Made by a program: the position numbers and the translations under genes. This document shows, in pieces, positions 18,337 to 34,252 of a stretch of DNA of 64,000 nucleotides. Positions within the stretch are counted from its first letter, which is position 1; each line of letters begins with the position of its first letter. A model generated the notes under the pieces. It was not told where the DNA came from and did no database searches. It saw only the letters and a program-made list of their open reading frames with translations. This stretch comes from Myxococcus fulvus (lineage in GTDB: Bacteria; Myxococcota; Myxococcia; Myxococcales; Myxococcaceae): NCBI RefSeq assembly GCF_900111765.1, contig NZ_FOIB01000001.1, positions 1,736,001 to 1,800,000 of the forward strand, given 5' to 3'.

Positions 18337-21300
18337 CTACATCGCGCCCGCGCCCGGCATGTCGCCCACCCCTCGGATGAGCACCTCGCGGGGCTTGGCG
18401 CCATCGGCGGCGCCGACGACTCCGTCACGCTCCATGCGCTCAATCATGCGCGCGGCGCGGTTGTAGCCGATGCGCATCTTGCGCTGGAGCATGGAGATGG
18501 AGACGGCGCGCATCTCGCTGACCGTGGCGAGGGCCTGGTCGTACAGCTCGTCGGACAGCTCGTCCTCCTCGCCGCCGGACTCCACGTCCTCGTCGCGGGG
18601 CTTGAGGATGGACTCGTCGAAGACGGGCTTGCCCTGGGCCTTGAGGTGGTCGACCGCCTTCTTGATTTCCTGCTCCGACACGAAGGCGCCGTGCACACGC
18701 TGCAGGTGCGCGCTCGTGGGCGGCATGATGAGCATGTCGCCCATGCCCAGCAGCGCCTCGGCGCCCACCGTGCCCAGAATCGTCATGGAGTCCGGCTTGG
18801 AGCGGAGCATGAAGCTGATGCGCGTGGGGAAGTTCGCCTTGATGATGCCGGTGACGACGTCCGTGGAGGGACGCTGCGTCGCGACCATCAGGTGGATGCC
18901 GGCCGCGCGAGCCATCTGCGCCAGGCGCGCCACGTACGTCTCCACCTCGCGGCTGGCGACCATCATGAGGTCGGCCAGCTCGTCGATGATGACCACGATG
19001 TAGGGCAGCTTCTTGAGCTCCTTCTTCTCCGGCTTGGACGCGGCGGCGTCCAGCGGCGCGCCCGCGTCGTCGTCCTCGGGCTCGGCCTCCACCTCGGGCA
19101 CTTCCGGGGCGGCCTCGTCCTCGGAGGACACCAGCGCCTCGCGCAGGTCCTCCAGGTCCTCGCGCGGCGCGGCCACGCCCAGCCCGTCGGACGCCTGGGC
19201 CGCGGGCTTGGGCTCGCCGCCCTCCAGGTCCACCACCAGCACCTTCTTGGGCTTGGACTTCTTGGGCGCGGGCTCGGCGGCGGCGAGCACCTCCTTCACC
19301 TCGGAGGCGGAGCTCTCCACCAGCTTGTTGTAGCCGGCGATGTTGCGCACGCCCGCCTCGGACAGCATCTGATAGCGGCGCTCCATCTCCTCCACGGCCC
19401 AGCGCAGCGCGAGCGCCGCCTTCTTCGGGTCCGTCACCACGGGCAGGAGCAGGTGCGGGATGCCCTCGTACACGGAGAGCTCCAGCATCTTCGGGTCCAC
19501 CATGATGAAGCGGACCTCCTCCGGCGTGGACTTCAGGAGGATGCTCATGATCATCGAGTTGACGGCCACCGACTTGCCGGAGCCGGTGGTGCCGGCGATG
19601 AGCAGGTGCGGCGCCTTGGCCAGGTCGAAGACGTACGGCATGCCCTCGATGTCCTTGCCCACGCACATGGTCAGCTTGCTGGGGCCCTTGAGGAACGCGT
19701 CCTGCTCGGCGATCTCCTTGAGGTAGACCGTTTCGCGGTCCTTGTTCGGCACCTCGATGCCCACCACGCCCTTGCCGGGGATGGGGGCGACGATGCGCAC
19801 GCGCATCGCCTCCATGGCCATGGCCAGGTCGTCGGCGAGCGCTGCAATCTTGCTCACCTTGATGCCGGGGCCCGGCAGGAACTCGTACATGGTGACGACG
19901 GGGCCGGGGCGGATCTCCACCACCTCGCCGACGATGCCGAAGTCGGCCAGCTTCGCGCGCAGCTTCTCCGCCGTGGACAGGAACGCGTCCTTGTCCAGCT
20001 CCGAGCGCTCCTTCTTGTCGTACTCGAGCACGTCGAGCGGCGGCAGCGAGAAGCTCTTGCGGTCACCCACGAACTCGAACTGGTCCTGGGTCTTCTTGAC
20101 GGTGGGCTTGGGCGGCGCCTTGGGCTCCACGATGAGCGGCATGCGCGCCAACGCGGACGCGGCCGGCGCGGGCTGGGGTGCCGCGGCCTGCGGAGGCTGG
20201 GGCAGGGAGATGACGGGCGCGGGCGCCGGGGCCACGGGCTCGGTGGACTCGGGCAGCGCGGCGATGGGCGCGGCGGGGCCGGTGACGATGTTCGGCGTCT
20301 TGCGGCGGCCGCGCGGGGGCTCGACGCCCTCGGGGACGATGGGGGGCGCGGAGTGGGGCTGGGGCGCCAGGAAGGACGCGGCCCAGGCCGGGTCCGCGCC
20401 GGGGGCGGGGCGCTTCTCCGCGATGCGCGGCAGCATCCGCTCAGCGGGCACGGGCGGCGAGGACGTGGGCGGCAGCGAGTCCGTGTCCTCGGGCAGGGGC
20501 AGGGCCTTGCGCGTCTGCTTGTCCAGCTTCTCCTTCTCGCGGGCCTCCTTGAGGGCCACCTTCGCGGCGGCGGCCTGCTCCTTCTCGTTCTGACGGGCCA
20601 GACGCACGGCCTCCTCGGCCATGGCCTCCGCTTCGGCGGCCTCGGCCTCCTCGGCGGCGCGCTCGGCCTCGGCGAGCTCCTCCTCGTCGGCTTCAATCTG
20701 CGCGAGGAAGGCGGCCTCCTCGAGCTTCTCCTCGGCGGCGCGCTCCTGGCGGGCCTTGTAGGCCACCTTCTGCTGCTCCCAGAAGGCCTCGGCGGACTCG
20801 GAGACGCGGCGGCCCAGCACGCACAGTCCGGCCCACACCAGCGAGCACAGCTTGAAGAACGTGTACTGGGTGCCGACGATGAGCGCCGCGGCGCTGATGG
20901 CGGTGACGAGGATGACGGTGCCGACGGTGGAGAACAGCCCCTCCATGACGCCGCCCAGGCTTGCGCCCAGCGCGCCACCGGGTGGGTGTGCCCAGCCCTT
21001 GTCGCCGGCGAAGATGAGCTGCGCCAGCACGGCCACGCTCGCCGTCAGCAGCACGAGGCTGACGATTTGCGGCCCGCGCTTGCGCTCGCGGCTGCCCACG
21101 AAGAGCACCATCGCGGCGTAGACGCCTCCGATGGGCGCCAGGTAGGCGCACACGCCGAGCATCCCCCGCAGGGTCTCCGCGATGAGGTGGCCCATGGGGC
21201 CCACCGCGTTGCGGAAGCCTGGTCCGACCCGGTCATGGGCGTCGAACGTGGCCACCGACAACAATGACAGCAGGGACGCCGCCAGCAGGAAGACACCGGT

Positions 21301-21435
21301 GATGGCTCGGGCCGTCGTGCCGTCGCCGCCGTCGACCCCCGCCTTGCGCCGTTTGTCCGCGAGCGCCTTGCGACGCGTCGCGATCTCCTGCCGGGACAGC
21401 ACTGCCTTCTCCGCCCGACCCTTCTTCGCCGTCAT
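18337..21435 (-). CDS. ftsK: FtsK/SpoIIIE DNA translocase with enlarged linkers
   Basis: 1032-residue septal DNA pump that clears chromosome arms and activates XerCD recombination at dif. Four N-terminal membrane segments lie within residues about 45-210. Then come a charged coiled region (about 225-320, AE-rich) and a Pro/Ala linker. The motor carries Walker A AGTTGSGKSVAVN and Walker B IVVIIDELADLMM. The C-terminal winged-helix gamma domain (about 960-1032: SISMLQRKMRIGYNRAARMIE) reads KOPS sites. Between Walker A and Walker B sits an acidic low-complexity insertion of about 100 residues (encoded 19005-19325) not found at that length in E. coli FtsK. Transcribed alone, leftward. Confidence 0.95.
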   Translation of the reverse strand: MTAKKGRAEKAVLSRQEIATRRKALADKRRKAGVDGGDGTTARAITGVFLLAASLLSLLSVATFDAHDRVGPGFRNAVGPMGHLIAETLRGMLGVCAYLAPIGGVYAAMVLFVGSRERKRGPQIVSLVLLTASVAVLAQLIFAGDKGWAHPPGGALGASLGGVMEGLFSTVGTVILVTAISAAALIVGTQYTFFKLCSLVWAGLCVLGRRVSESAEAFWEQQKVAYKARQERAAEEKLEEAAFLAQIEADEEELAEAERAAEEAEAAEAEAMAEEAVRLARQNEKEQAAAAKVALKEAREKEKLDKQTRKALPLPEDTDSLPPTSSPPVPAERMLPRIAEKRPAPGADPAWAASFLAPQPHSAPPIVPEGVEPPRGRRKTPNIVTGPAAPIAALPESTEPVAPAPAPVISLPQPPQAAAPQPAPAASALARMPLIVEPKAPPKPTVKKTQDQFEFVGDRKSFSLPPLDVLEYDKKERSELDKDAFLSTAEKLRAKLADFGIVGEVVEIRPGPVVTMYEFLPGPGIKVSKIAALADDLAMAMEAMRVRIVAPIPGKGVVGIEVPNKDRETVYLKEIAEQDAFLKGPSKLTMCVGKDIEGMPYVFDLAKAPHLLIAGTTGSGKSVAVNSMIMSILLKSTPEEVRFIMVDPKMLELSVYEGIPHLLLPVVTDPKKAALALRWAVEEMERRYQMLSEAGVRNIAGYNKLVESSASEVKEVLAAAEPAPKKSKPKKVLVVDLEGGEPKPAAQASDGLGVAAPREDLEDLREALVSSEDEAAPEVPEVEAEPEDDDAGAPLDAAASKPEKKELKKLPYIVVIIDELADLMMVASREVETYVARLAQMARAAGIHLMVATQRPSTDVVTGIIKANFPTRISFMLRSKPDSMTILGTVGAEALLGMGDMLIMPPTSAHLQRVHGAFVSEQEIKKAVDHLKAQGKPVFDESILKPRDEDVESGGEEDELSDELYDQALATVSEMRAVSISMLQRKMRIGYNRAARMIERMERDGVVGAADGAKPREVLIRGVGDMPGAGAM

Positions 21436-21614
21436 GACCTTCTTCCCTCTGCGCGTCTCAGCCGCGTAGCGGGCTGTAGCAATGCCCGCGACGAGTGTAG
21501 GGAGGGAGGGGGTCCGGTCAATTTTCCGGCTGCCGGACAGGAGGCCTACATTTCGGCTGCGCGTTGCACCAGAGGGGGTATGGTGCCGCCACGATTTCCT
21601 GGAGGTACATCGCC

Positions 21615-21944
21615 ATGGCAGACAACGACAAGCCGTCCTCGAGCGAGGAGGAGTACTTCGCCCGCGAGGAGATTGAGAAGAAGCGCAAGCTGGCGCTCCA
21701 GCAGGCCGCCGACACGGCCCAGGCCCAGCGCGACGAGCTCAAGAAGCTCCACTGGATGAAGTGCCCCAAGTGCGGCATGGACCTGCAGACGCTCAAGCAG
21801 GGCAAGGTCGAACTGGAGACGTGCTTCAACTGCGGCGGTGTCTTCCTGGACGCCGGCGAGATGGACCAGATGTTGGTGCAGCACGGGCACGAGGGTGGCG
21901 GCAAGGTGATGGGCGCCATCCTGAACCTCTTCAAGAAGAAGTAG
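21615..21944 (+). CDS. TFIIB-type zinc-ribbon protein
   Basis: 109 residues. A charged helical N-terminus (EEEYFAREEIEKKRKLALQQ) is followed by a zf-TFIIB domain: Cys50-Pro-Lys-Cys53 and Cys70-Phe-Asn-Cys73-Gly-Gly with the family tail FLDAGEMDQML. It presumably binds one zinc ion; nucleic-acid binding is not established for this family. The ATG 21615 has GGAGGT (21601-21606) upstream. It precedes gatC by 28 bases and could be read into the gatCAB operon. Confidence 0.88.
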   Translation: MADNDKPSSSEEEYFAREEIEKKRKLALQQAADTAQAQRDELKKLHWMKCPKCGMDLQTLKQGKVELETCFNCGGVFLDAGEMDQMLVQHGHEGGGKVMGAILNLFKKK

Positions 21945-21972
21945 ACCCGAGGTCCCGGGGAGGTCTGTGGGC

Positions 21973-22260
21973 ATGGCCCTCACGCTCGAGCAGGTGCGAC
22001 ACGTGGCCACGCTGGCGCGGCTGGCGCTGACTCCTGAAGAGGAGCAGCGCATGGCCACGCAGCTGTCGGCGGTGTTGGACGCGGTGGCGCAATTGCAGAC
22101 CCTGGATGTGGGGGACGTGGAGCCCACCTCGCACGCCACGCTCACGGCCTCGCTGCTTCGCGAGGACGTGACGCGGCCCTCCCTGCCGCCGGAGAAGGTG
22201 CTGGCCAACGCCCCGGCGAAGTCGGGGACCTCCTTCGCGGTGCCGAAAATCATCGAATAG
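21973..22260 (+). CDS. gatC: Asp/Glu-tRNA amidotransferase subunit C
   Basis: Small stabilising subunit of the GatCAB complex that converts Asp-tRNA(Asn) and/or Glu-tRNA(Gln) to the amidated forms. About 95 residues: ALTLEQVRHVATLARLALTP with the conserved helix, and the C-terminal FAVPKIIE. ATG 21973 is spaced properly from GGAGGT (about 21958-21963); the in-frame GTG at 21967 is too close. First gene of gatC-gatA-gatB. Confidence 0.95.
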   Translation: MALTLEQVRHVATLARLALTPEEEQRMATQLSAVLDAVAQLQTLDVGDVEPTSHATLTASLLREDVTRPSLPPEKVLANAPAKSGTSFAVPKIIE

Positions 22261-22278
22261 CCGGAGGGGTTCCACGTC

Positions 22279-23745
22279 ATGCAGCTGACGGACCTGACGA
22301 TGCTGGAGCTCGCGCGGAAGCTGGACGCGGGCGAGGTGTCCTCCGTGGAGGCCACCCGTGCGTGCCTGGCGCGCATCCAACAGGTGGACCCGCGGATTCG
22401 CGCCTTCCTGCGCGTGGATGAGCAGGGCGCGCTGGCGGCCGCGGAGGCGAGTGACGCCCGCAGGCGCGCGGGCACCCCGGCGAGCCCGCTGGACGGCGTG
22501 CCGGTGGGGCTCAAGGACCTGTTCCTCACCGAGGGCGTCGAGACGACCGCCGGCTCGCGTGTGCTGGAGGGCTTCGTGCCGCCGCTGGACGCGACGGTGG
22601 TGCGGCTCCTGAAGGAGGCGGGGCTGCCGCTGGTCGGCAAGCTGAACCTGGATGAGTTCGCGATGGGCTCCTCGAACGAGTCCAGCGCGTACCACCCCAC
22701 GCACAACCCCTGGGACGTGACGCGCACGCCGGGAGGCTCCTCGGGAGGCTCGGCGGCGGCGGTGGCGGCGCGCGAGGTGTTCGGCGCGCTGGGCACGGAC
22801 ACGGGCGGGTCCATCCGTCAGCCCGCGGCCTTCACCAACACGGTGGGGCTCAAGCCCACGTACGGGCGGGTGTCCCGCTACGGCGTCATCGCGTATGCGT
22901 CGTCGCTGGACCAGCCGGGGCCCATGACGCGCACGGTGTCGGACGCGGCGGCGCTGCTGCAGGTCATCGCGCGGCACGACCCGCTGGACGCGACGAGCGC
23001 GCCGGCGAAGACGCCGGACTATTCGGCGGAGCTGGAGAGCGGGGTGCGCGGGCTGAAGCTGGGCGTGCCGCGCGAGTACTTCGCGGAAGGGATGGACCCG
23101 GAGGTGGAGGCCTCCGTCCGCGCCGCGCTGGCCGAGTACGAGCGGCTGGGCGCGACGCTGGTGGACGTGTCGCTGCCGCATACGCAGTACGCGCTGGCGA
23201 CGTACTACCTCATCGCGCCCGCCGAGGCGTCCAGCAACCTGGCGCGCTACGACGGCATCCGCTACGGCCTGCGCGCGAAGGACGCGCGGGGGCTCAAGGA
23301 ACTGTACGCGCAGACGCGCGAGCGGGGCTTCGGGCCGGAGGTGAAGCGCCGCATCATGCTGGGCACGTACGCGCTGTCCGCCGGCTACTACGACGCCTAC
23401 TACCTGCGCGCGCAGAAGGTCCGCACGCTCATCCGCGAGGACTTCACGCGCGCCTTCAAGGACGTGGACGCGCTGGTGGCCCCCATCTCTCCCGTGGCGC
23501 CGTTCAAGCTGGGGGAGAAGGTGGACGACCCGCTGTCCATGTACCTGATGGATGTCTACACGCTGCCCTGCAACCTGGCGGGCATCCCTGGCCTGTCGGT
23601 GCCCTGCGGCTTCACGAAGGCGGGGCTGCCGGTGGGGTTGCAGGTGCTGGGGCGGGCCTTCGACGAGGCCCTGCTGTTGCGCATCGCTCGGGCCTTCGAG
23701 CGTGAGCACGACTTCTTCCGCCGCCTCGCGCCTGTCGAGGCGTAG
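22279..23745 (+). CDS. gatA: Asp/Glu-tRNA amidotransferase subunit A
   Basis: 488-residue amidase-signature subunit that releases ammonia from glutamine for the GatB site. The Ser-cisSer-Lys triad is visible: Lys79 in [10 protein letters not shown], the glycine/serine-rich [11 protein letters not shown] near residues 152-163, and [12 protein letters not shown] near 173-184. It starts 18 bases after gatC behind GGAGGGG. Full length for the family. Confidence 0.97.
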   Translation: MQLTDLTMLELARKLDAGEVSSVEATRACLARIQQVDPRIRAFLRVDEQGALAAAEASDARRRAGTPASPLDGVPVGLKDLFLTEGVETTAGSRVLEGFVPPLDATVVRLLKEAGLPLVGKLNLDEFAMGSSNESSAYHPTHNPWDVTRTPGGSSGGSAAAVAAREVFGALGTDTGGSIRQPAAFTNTVGLKPTYGRVSRYGVIAYASSLDQPGPMTRTVSDAAALLQVIARHDPLDATSAPAKTPDYSAELESGVRGLKLGVPREYFAEGMDPEVEASVRAALAEYERLGATLVDVSLPHTQYALATYYLIAPAEASSNLARYDGIRYGLRAKDARGLKELYAQTRERGFGPEVKRRIMLGTYALSAGYYDAYYLRAQKVRTLIREDFTRAFKDVDALVAPISPVAPFKLGEKVDDPLSMYLMDVYTLPCNLAGIPGLSVPCGFTKAGLPVGLQVLGRAFDEALLLRIARAFEREHDFFRRLAPVEA

Positions 23746-23765
23746 GGCCGCTTGGTGACACCGCC

Positions 23766-25205
<1,440 letters not shown>

Positions 25206-26234
25206 TTACGCGGGGCACGCGGGGACGAGCGCGTGAAGGACTTCATCGGCGCGTGAAGGCTCCGCTCGTGCGAGGACGCGTGTCGCGCCTTCGCTCGTGC
25301 GCTCGACGATGAGCGAGGGTGCCTCGAAGCGCTGGTCGAACAGCTCCCCCGAGAGCTGCGCCGTCACGGTGTAGCGGACGTGACGCAGGGCCGGCAGTTG
25401 CCCGAGGAGTCCCTCGTCGAGTGAGCGCTCATCCCATGCTCCTGGATGCGCGGAGGGATGCGCAACCACCTGTGCGCGCCAGGCGTCCAGGTACTGCGCG
25501 CAGGGCACGAACCAGGGCTCCTTCGACGTTCGCGGCCGGGCGGCGCCGTCGTAGCCGAGCAGTGTCCCCAGTCTGCCGAAGGGGGTGGCGACGAGCGTCA
25601 GGTCCTCGGGGCGACCGGGGCTCAGGCGCAGGGTGTCCTCGCTCGAAGGCAGGAGGTTCACCTTGCGCGCCGTGGCCACGCGGACACCCTCGGGTGAGAA
25701 GGTGTGGCTGGTGTTGAAGATGCGCGCGCCCCGGGGCTCGAACTCCGGACCCTGGGTGAGCAATCGATTGTCCGGGAGGAACGCGCTGCCCGCGACGACC
25801 CACAGGCCGAAGTCCCGGGCGATGGCGGAGAAGGTCTCGTGCATCACGCGGTGCACTCGGGACGCGAGCGTGGCGTGCAGGCACTCCACCATCGTCGGCG
25901 GGTGGAACTCCTTCCACGTGCGCCACACGTCCCACCACTCAGCGCGCGCCACCCGTCGCAGCGCGCCTCTCACCGTCGTGTGGCGATGCACCCGCTGCAC
26001 GTGGCCCAGCAGCTCCAGCGGCGCGCCCACCCACTCGGGCCATACAGCGAGGGCGGGATGGCGCGGACGACCTGCCTCATCGCGGGTCCGCAGGCGGTCC
26101 ACCTGCTCGGCGAGCGCGCGGTGTCTCGCGGTGAAGGCGGAGGCGGAGGCGTAGTCCTCCAGCGAGATTCGCGGCTGGAGGGCGAACAGTTCCACATGCG
26201 TGGGCAGGCGTGCTTCGTCCACGAGTGCATCCAA
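25206..26234 (-). CDS. Carbon-nitrogen hydrolase-fold protein lacking the catalytic Cys
   Basis: 342 residues with the nitrilase-superfamily pattern: Glu67 in AVWPEWVG, an aromatic/Gly strand LWVVAGSAFLPDN, Lys191 in ATARKVNLLP, and GRLGTLLGYDG. In active nitrilases the last motif is C-Y-D with the nucleophile; here the Cys is Gly227. A long helical insertion (about 75-135) separates Glu and Lys. It is therefore probably a pseudoenzyme or uses different chemistry. The start is uncertain (TTG 26234 or GTG 26222). It lies 42 bases downstream of the 2OG oxygenase on the same strand and is probably cotranscribed. Confidence 0.75.
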   Translation of the reverse strand: MDALVDEARLPTHVELFALQPRISLEDYASASAFTARHRALAEQVDRLRTRDEAGRPRHPALAVWPEWVGAPLELLGHVQRVHRHTTVRGALRRVARAEWWDVWRTWKEFHPPTMVECLHATLASRVHRVMHETFSAIARDFGLWVVAGSAFLPDNRLLTQGPEFEPRGARIFNTSHTFSPEGVRVATARKVNLLPSSEDTLRLSPGRPEDLTLVATPFGRLGTLLGYDGAARPRTSKEPWFVPCAQYLDAWRAQVVAHPSAHPGAWDERSLDEGLLGQLPALRHVRYTVTAQLSGELFDQRFEAPSLIVERTSEGATRVLARAEPSRADEVLHALVPACPA

Positions 26235-26276
26235 TGCCCGGTGGGACGCGCGCGTCGGACACCGGGCGGTGAGGGA

Positions 26277-27239
26277 CTACTTGATGAGCCCGTTCTCGCG
26301 CAGGCGCTGCTGCAGGAAGGCGCCGGCGGTGATGGGCCCGTGGCGGGCGGGGTTCTCCGGCGTCTGGGTGCAGGGCAGGGGCTCCAGCACGCAGTCGGAG
26401 TAGGGGTGCACGAAGAAGGGCAGCGAGTAGCGGACGGTGTCCTCGTCCGCGCTCTTGGGGTTCACCACCCGGTGCGTGGTGGCGGGGATGACCTCGTTCG
26501 TCACGCGGCTGAGCATGTCGCCCGAGTCCACGACGATCTGCCCTCGCAGCGTATCCACCGGCAGCCACTCGCCATCGCGCGTGAGCAGCTCCAGCCCGGA
26601 CGCGGTGCCCTCGCACAGCAGGGTGATGAGGTTGATGTCCTCGTGCTCGGCGGCGCGCACGCCTCCGGGGATGAAGCGCTCCTTCAGCGGAGGGTAGTGG
26701 ATGAGGCGCAGCACGGAGTTCCCATCCGTGGCCATGCTGCTGAACGTGTCGCGTGCCACCCCGAAGAACTCGGCCAGGGCGTGGAGCATCACGCTCGCGG
26801 CGCCGTCCAGCTCGCGGAAGAGGGCGAGCGTGTGCTCGCGGAACGAGGGGACCTCGCCGGGCCATACGTTGGCGCCGTAGTGATTCAGGTACGGGTGGCC
26901 TTCGGGCAGCTCGCGGCCCACGTGCCAGAACTCCTTCAGGTCCCCCACCTTGCGGTCCTTCGCGTGCTCCTTGCCGAAGCCCGTGTAGCCGCGCTGGCCG
27001 GCGAGCTCCGGCACCGCGTAGCGCGTCTTCACGTCCTCGGGGAGCTGGAAGAGCTTCTCGATGTCCGAGTAGGTGCGGCGGATGAGGCCATCGTCGATGC
27101 CATGTCCCACCACGGAGACGAAGCCGAACTCACGCAGACCCTCGCCGAAGACTTGGACGAAGCGGGCTCGCTCGGTGGGAGTGCCGGTGCGGTAGTGGGA
27201 CAGGTCGATGAGGGGGATGCGGCGTGAGGTTCCGGACAT
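26277..27239 (-). CDS. Isopenicillin-N-synthase-like 2OG-Fe(II) oxygenase
   Basis: 320 residues. The N-terminal DIOX_N part (IPLIDLSHY...GFVSVVGHGI) is followed by the double-stranded beta-helix core with iron ligands in AAEHEDINLITLL (His-x-Asp) and the distal His in PATTHRVV. The oxoglutarate-binding Arg is in RYSLPFF. Such enzymes hydroxylate, desaturate or cyclise small molecules; the substrate is not predictable. First gene of a two-gene unit with the nitrilase-fold protein. Confidence 0.9.
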   Translation of the reverse strand: MSGTSRRIPLIDLSHYRTGTPTERARFVQVFGEGLREFGFVSVVGHGIDDGLIRRTYSDIEKLFQLPEDVKTRYAVPELAGQRGYTGFGKEHAKDRKVGDLKEFWHVGRELPEGHPYLNHYGANVWPGEVPSFREHTLALFRELDGAASVMLHALAEFFGVARDTFSSMATDGNSVLRLIHYPPLKERFIPGGVRAAEHEDINLITLLCEGTASGLELLTRDGEWLPVDTLRGQIVVDSGDMLSRVTNEVIPATTHRVVNPKSADEDTVRYSLPFFVHPYSDCVLEPLPCTQTPENPARHGPITAGAFLQQRLRENGLIK

Positions 27240-27417
27240 GGGCGCCGCACTCTAATCGAGCGTGATGGATTGTCGGCACCTTCAGCGTCCGCCGGAGGAC
27301 CGTCTCCTGGCACCGCGGCGCGAGAGCCCACTTCGCCAGCCGACATCACCGGAGGCCGGCAGTGGCCCCGCCTGGACGTGAATGTCCAGATTAGCTGGGC
27401 AGGCCCGGGGGAGTGGC

Positions 27418-30675
<3,258 letters not shown>

Positions 30676-30713
30676 GGGAAACCGGGCCCGGTGCCGCCAG
30701 CTCGGGAGGGGAG

Positions 30714-31076
30714 CTACCCGCCGGCCGCCGCGACGCAGGCGGCGCTCAGCCCCGCGGTCCGCTGGAAGCAGGCGCTGAACTGGTCCACCCACTCCATCTC
30801 GCTGCCCGCCCGACAATCGGGCAGGCCCTGGATGCAGTCCGCCAGCGCGCTCAGCTGATCCTTGTCGCTGTCCGAACAGGCCTCGAGCGCGTCCTCGCAC
30901 CGGTCCTGATCGAAGTCGTTGCCCTCCATGCCCGTGTCCGTCCCACAGGCCTCCACCTTGTCGCTCAGCGCCCGGTTCGCGTCCGCCAGGGCATCGCAGG
31001 CGTTGTCGTCCCCTCCACAGCCGACGCCGAACAAAAGGGTGCCGGCGGCCATCAGGCCGTACATGAGTTTCTTCAT
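30714..31076 (-). CDS. Small cysteine-rich lipoprotein
   Basis: 120 residues: signal peptide and lipobox LLFGVGC, then an acidic mature part with eight further cysteines in spaced pairs (DACDAL, KVEACGTD, DRCEDALEACSD, LADCIQGLPDCR, FSACFQR, SAACVAA). This pattern suggests a disulfide-bonded helical bundle. Small Cys-rich lipoproteins of this type are frequent in myxobacteria; no function is known to me. Monocistronic, divergent from rplU with 250 bases between. Confidence 0.85.
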   Translation of the reverse strand: MKKLMYGLMAAGTLLFGVGCGGDDNACDALADANRALSDKVEACGTDTGMEGNDFDQDRCEDALEACSDSDKDQLSALADCIQGLPDCRAGSEMEWVDQFSACFQRTAGLSAACVAAAGG

Positions 31077-31289
31077 TGTGGAATTCCCCCCGGGGGTTGA
31101 TGGTAGGACGGTGTGAGGCCGGGCTTTTTCGGCCGGACCATCAGGTAGGGGCGCCTGGGAGCGGGGGCAATCTGCACCGCCGGACGAGATGATCCAGCAT
31201 CCGTCTTGACTCCCCAGGACATCTCCCGTAAATCCGGCCGTCCTTTGCGCTAGGGCGGCCCGTCCGTCCGAAATGCGCGGCCGATTCCA

Positions 31290-31306
31290 CGGGTTGACCC
31301 AACCCG
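31290..31306 (+). promoter_or_regulatory. Small hairpin in the rplU leader
   Basis: CGGGTT-GACCC-AACCCG forms a 6-bp stem ending 20 bases before the rplU ATG, just upstream of AGGGGT. It could be part of an autoregulatory L21 leader, but similarity to known leaders was not tested. Confidence 0.3.
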
Positions 31307-31326
31307 AAGCTGACAGGGGTTAGACG

Positions 31327-31635
31327 ATGTACGCAGTGATTCGCACGGGCGGAAAGCAGTATCGCGTCGCCGAGGGCGATGTCCTCCGGATCGAGAAGAT
31401 CGCCGGCGACATCGGAGCCGAGGTGTCCTTCTCCGAGATTCTCCTGCTGGGCGGTACGGACAGCCCGAAGGTGGGCCGGCCGACGGTCTCCGGCGCTCGC
31501 GTCGTGGGCAAGGTCCTGGCCCAGGACAAGCACCGCCGCGTCCTCCACTTCCGCAAGGAGAAGGAGGGTTGGACCCGTCGCCGTGGCCACCGTCAGCCGT
31601 ACACCGAGGTGAAGGTCACCTCCATCTCCGGCTAG
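31327..31635 (+). CDS. rplU: 50S ribosomal protein L21
   Basis: 102 residues, full length: [18 protein letters not shown] at the start and the C-terminal [20 protein letters not shown]. It binds domain I of 23S rRNA. ATG preceded by AGGGGT. It opens the conserved rplU-rpmA-obgE order. Confidence 0.98.
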   Translation: MYAVIRTGGKQYRVAEGDVLRIEKIAGDIGAEVSFSEILLLGGTDSPKVGRPTVSGARVVGKVLAQDKHRRVLHFRKEKEGWTRRRGHRQPYTEVKVTSISG

Positions 31636-31673
31636 TCCGGACGGTTTCACCTCAACTTCAGGAGCAAGGTGTC

Positions 31674-31946
31674 ATGGCCCATAAAAAAGGTCAGGGTTCT
31701 TCGCGCAACGGTCGCGATTCCAATCCGCAGTACCGCGGCGTGAAGGTGTACGGAGGCCAGGAGGTCTCGGCCGGCAGCATCCTGGTTCGCCAGGTCGGCA
31801 CCGTCATCCACGCTGGCGCGAACGTGAAGCTCGGTCGCGACTACACCCTCTACTCGGTGGTGGACGGCGTGGTGAAGTACGAGCGCCTGGGCCGCGACCG
31901 CAAGAAGGTCTCGGTCTACCCGGCCGCTGAGCAGCCCAGCGCCTGA
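31674..31946 (+). CDS. rpmA: 50S ribosomal protein L27
   Basis: 90 residues starting [16 protein letters not shown], with the central [16 protein letters not shown]. The N-terminus reaches the peptidyl-transferase centre. The Met is followed directly by the mature start, without the cleaved extension found in Firmicutes. ATG 31674 follows AGGAG (31660-31664). Confidence 0.98.
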   Translation: MAHKKGQGSSRNGRDSNPQYRGVKVYGGQEVSAGSILVRQVGTVIHAGANVKLGRDYTLYSVVDGVVKYERLGRDRKKVSVYPAAEQPSA

Positions 31947-31966
31947 CGGTTTCCCGGTCCCATTGA

Positions 31967-33490
<1,524 letters not shown>

Positions 33491-33494
33491 TCCG

Positions 33495-34175
33495 ATGTCC
33501 GGTGGTGGCCCTCGCTACGAGCGCTTCGAGAAGGACAAGCTGGAGCCCGAGCAGTTCCTCCTCGACGTGCGCAAGGAGAAGATCGACCGCGTCGTCAGTC
33601 AGCGCACGCGCAACTTCACGGTGGTCCTGGACCGGCTGGAGGACAGCTTCAACATGGCCGCGGTGCTGCGCACCTGCGAGTCCATGGGCGTCCAGGAGGT
33701 GCACGTCGTCATCAACCCCGAAGCCCCCTTCCTGCCGAACTCGAGGGTGGCCCAGGGCTGTGACAAGTGGCTGGACGTGAAGCTGTACAAGTCCTTCGCC
33801 GAGTGTCGCGAGCACCTGAAGTCGCGGGGCTTCCAACTGTACGCCTCGGCCATCCGCGAGGGCGCCACCAGCCTCTACTCGCTGCGCTTCGACCAGAAGG
33901 TGGCCATCGTCCTCGGCAACGAGCGCTACGGTGTCAGTGACGACGTGCTCAACGCCGTGGACGGCACCTTCTGGGTTCCGATGAAGGGCTTCAGTCAGAG
34001 CCTCAACATCTCCGCGGCCGCCTCGGCGTGTGTCAGCCGGGCGATTGCCTGGCGGGACGAGCACCTGGAAGGCGGCTCGGGGGACCTGCCGCCCGAGGAG
34101 GCGCAGGCCCTGCGCGAGCGCTTCTACGTGCTGGCCATCAAACAGAGGAAGCGGCTCTTCAAGAAGCAGCCATGA
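33495..34175 (+). CDS. trmH: SpoU/TrmH-family RNA 2'-O-methyltransferase
   Basis: 226 residues with the SPOUT knot motifs: NMAAVLRTCESMGVQEVHVV (motif 1), IVLGNERYGVSDDVL (motif 2) and PMKGFSQSLNISAAASAC (motif 3). The C-terminal Lys/Arg-rich helix is typical of TrmH, which makes Gm18 in the tRNA D-loop. It starts 4 bases after obgE. Specificity for tRNA G18 is inferred from similarity. It is a relevant point here, since several tRNAs in the array at 55627-57882 appear to lack an ordinary G18G19 loop. Confidence 0.9.
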   Translation: MSGGGPRYERFEKDKLEPEQFLLDVRKEKIDRVVSQRTRNFTVVLDRLEDSFNMAAVLRTCESMGVQEVHVVINPEAPFLPNSRVAQGCDKWLDVKLYKSFAECREHLKSRGFQLYASAIREGATSLYSLRFDQKVAIVLGNERYGVSDDVLNAVDGTFWVPMKGFSQSLNISAAASACVSRAIAWRDEHLEGGSGDLPPEEAQALRERFYVLAIKQRKRLFKKQP

Positions 34176-34252
34176 ATGCCGGCCCCCCGGGGCGCGTCGG
34201 TATGGGGTAGATGGACGCCGGGGGCCTACCTGCCCTCCTGGAGACGCACGCC

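Noticed and set aside
18646-21267. An 873-residue plus-strand frame opposite ftsK
   Set aside because: Antisense of ftsK with low-complexity composition and no recognisable domain.
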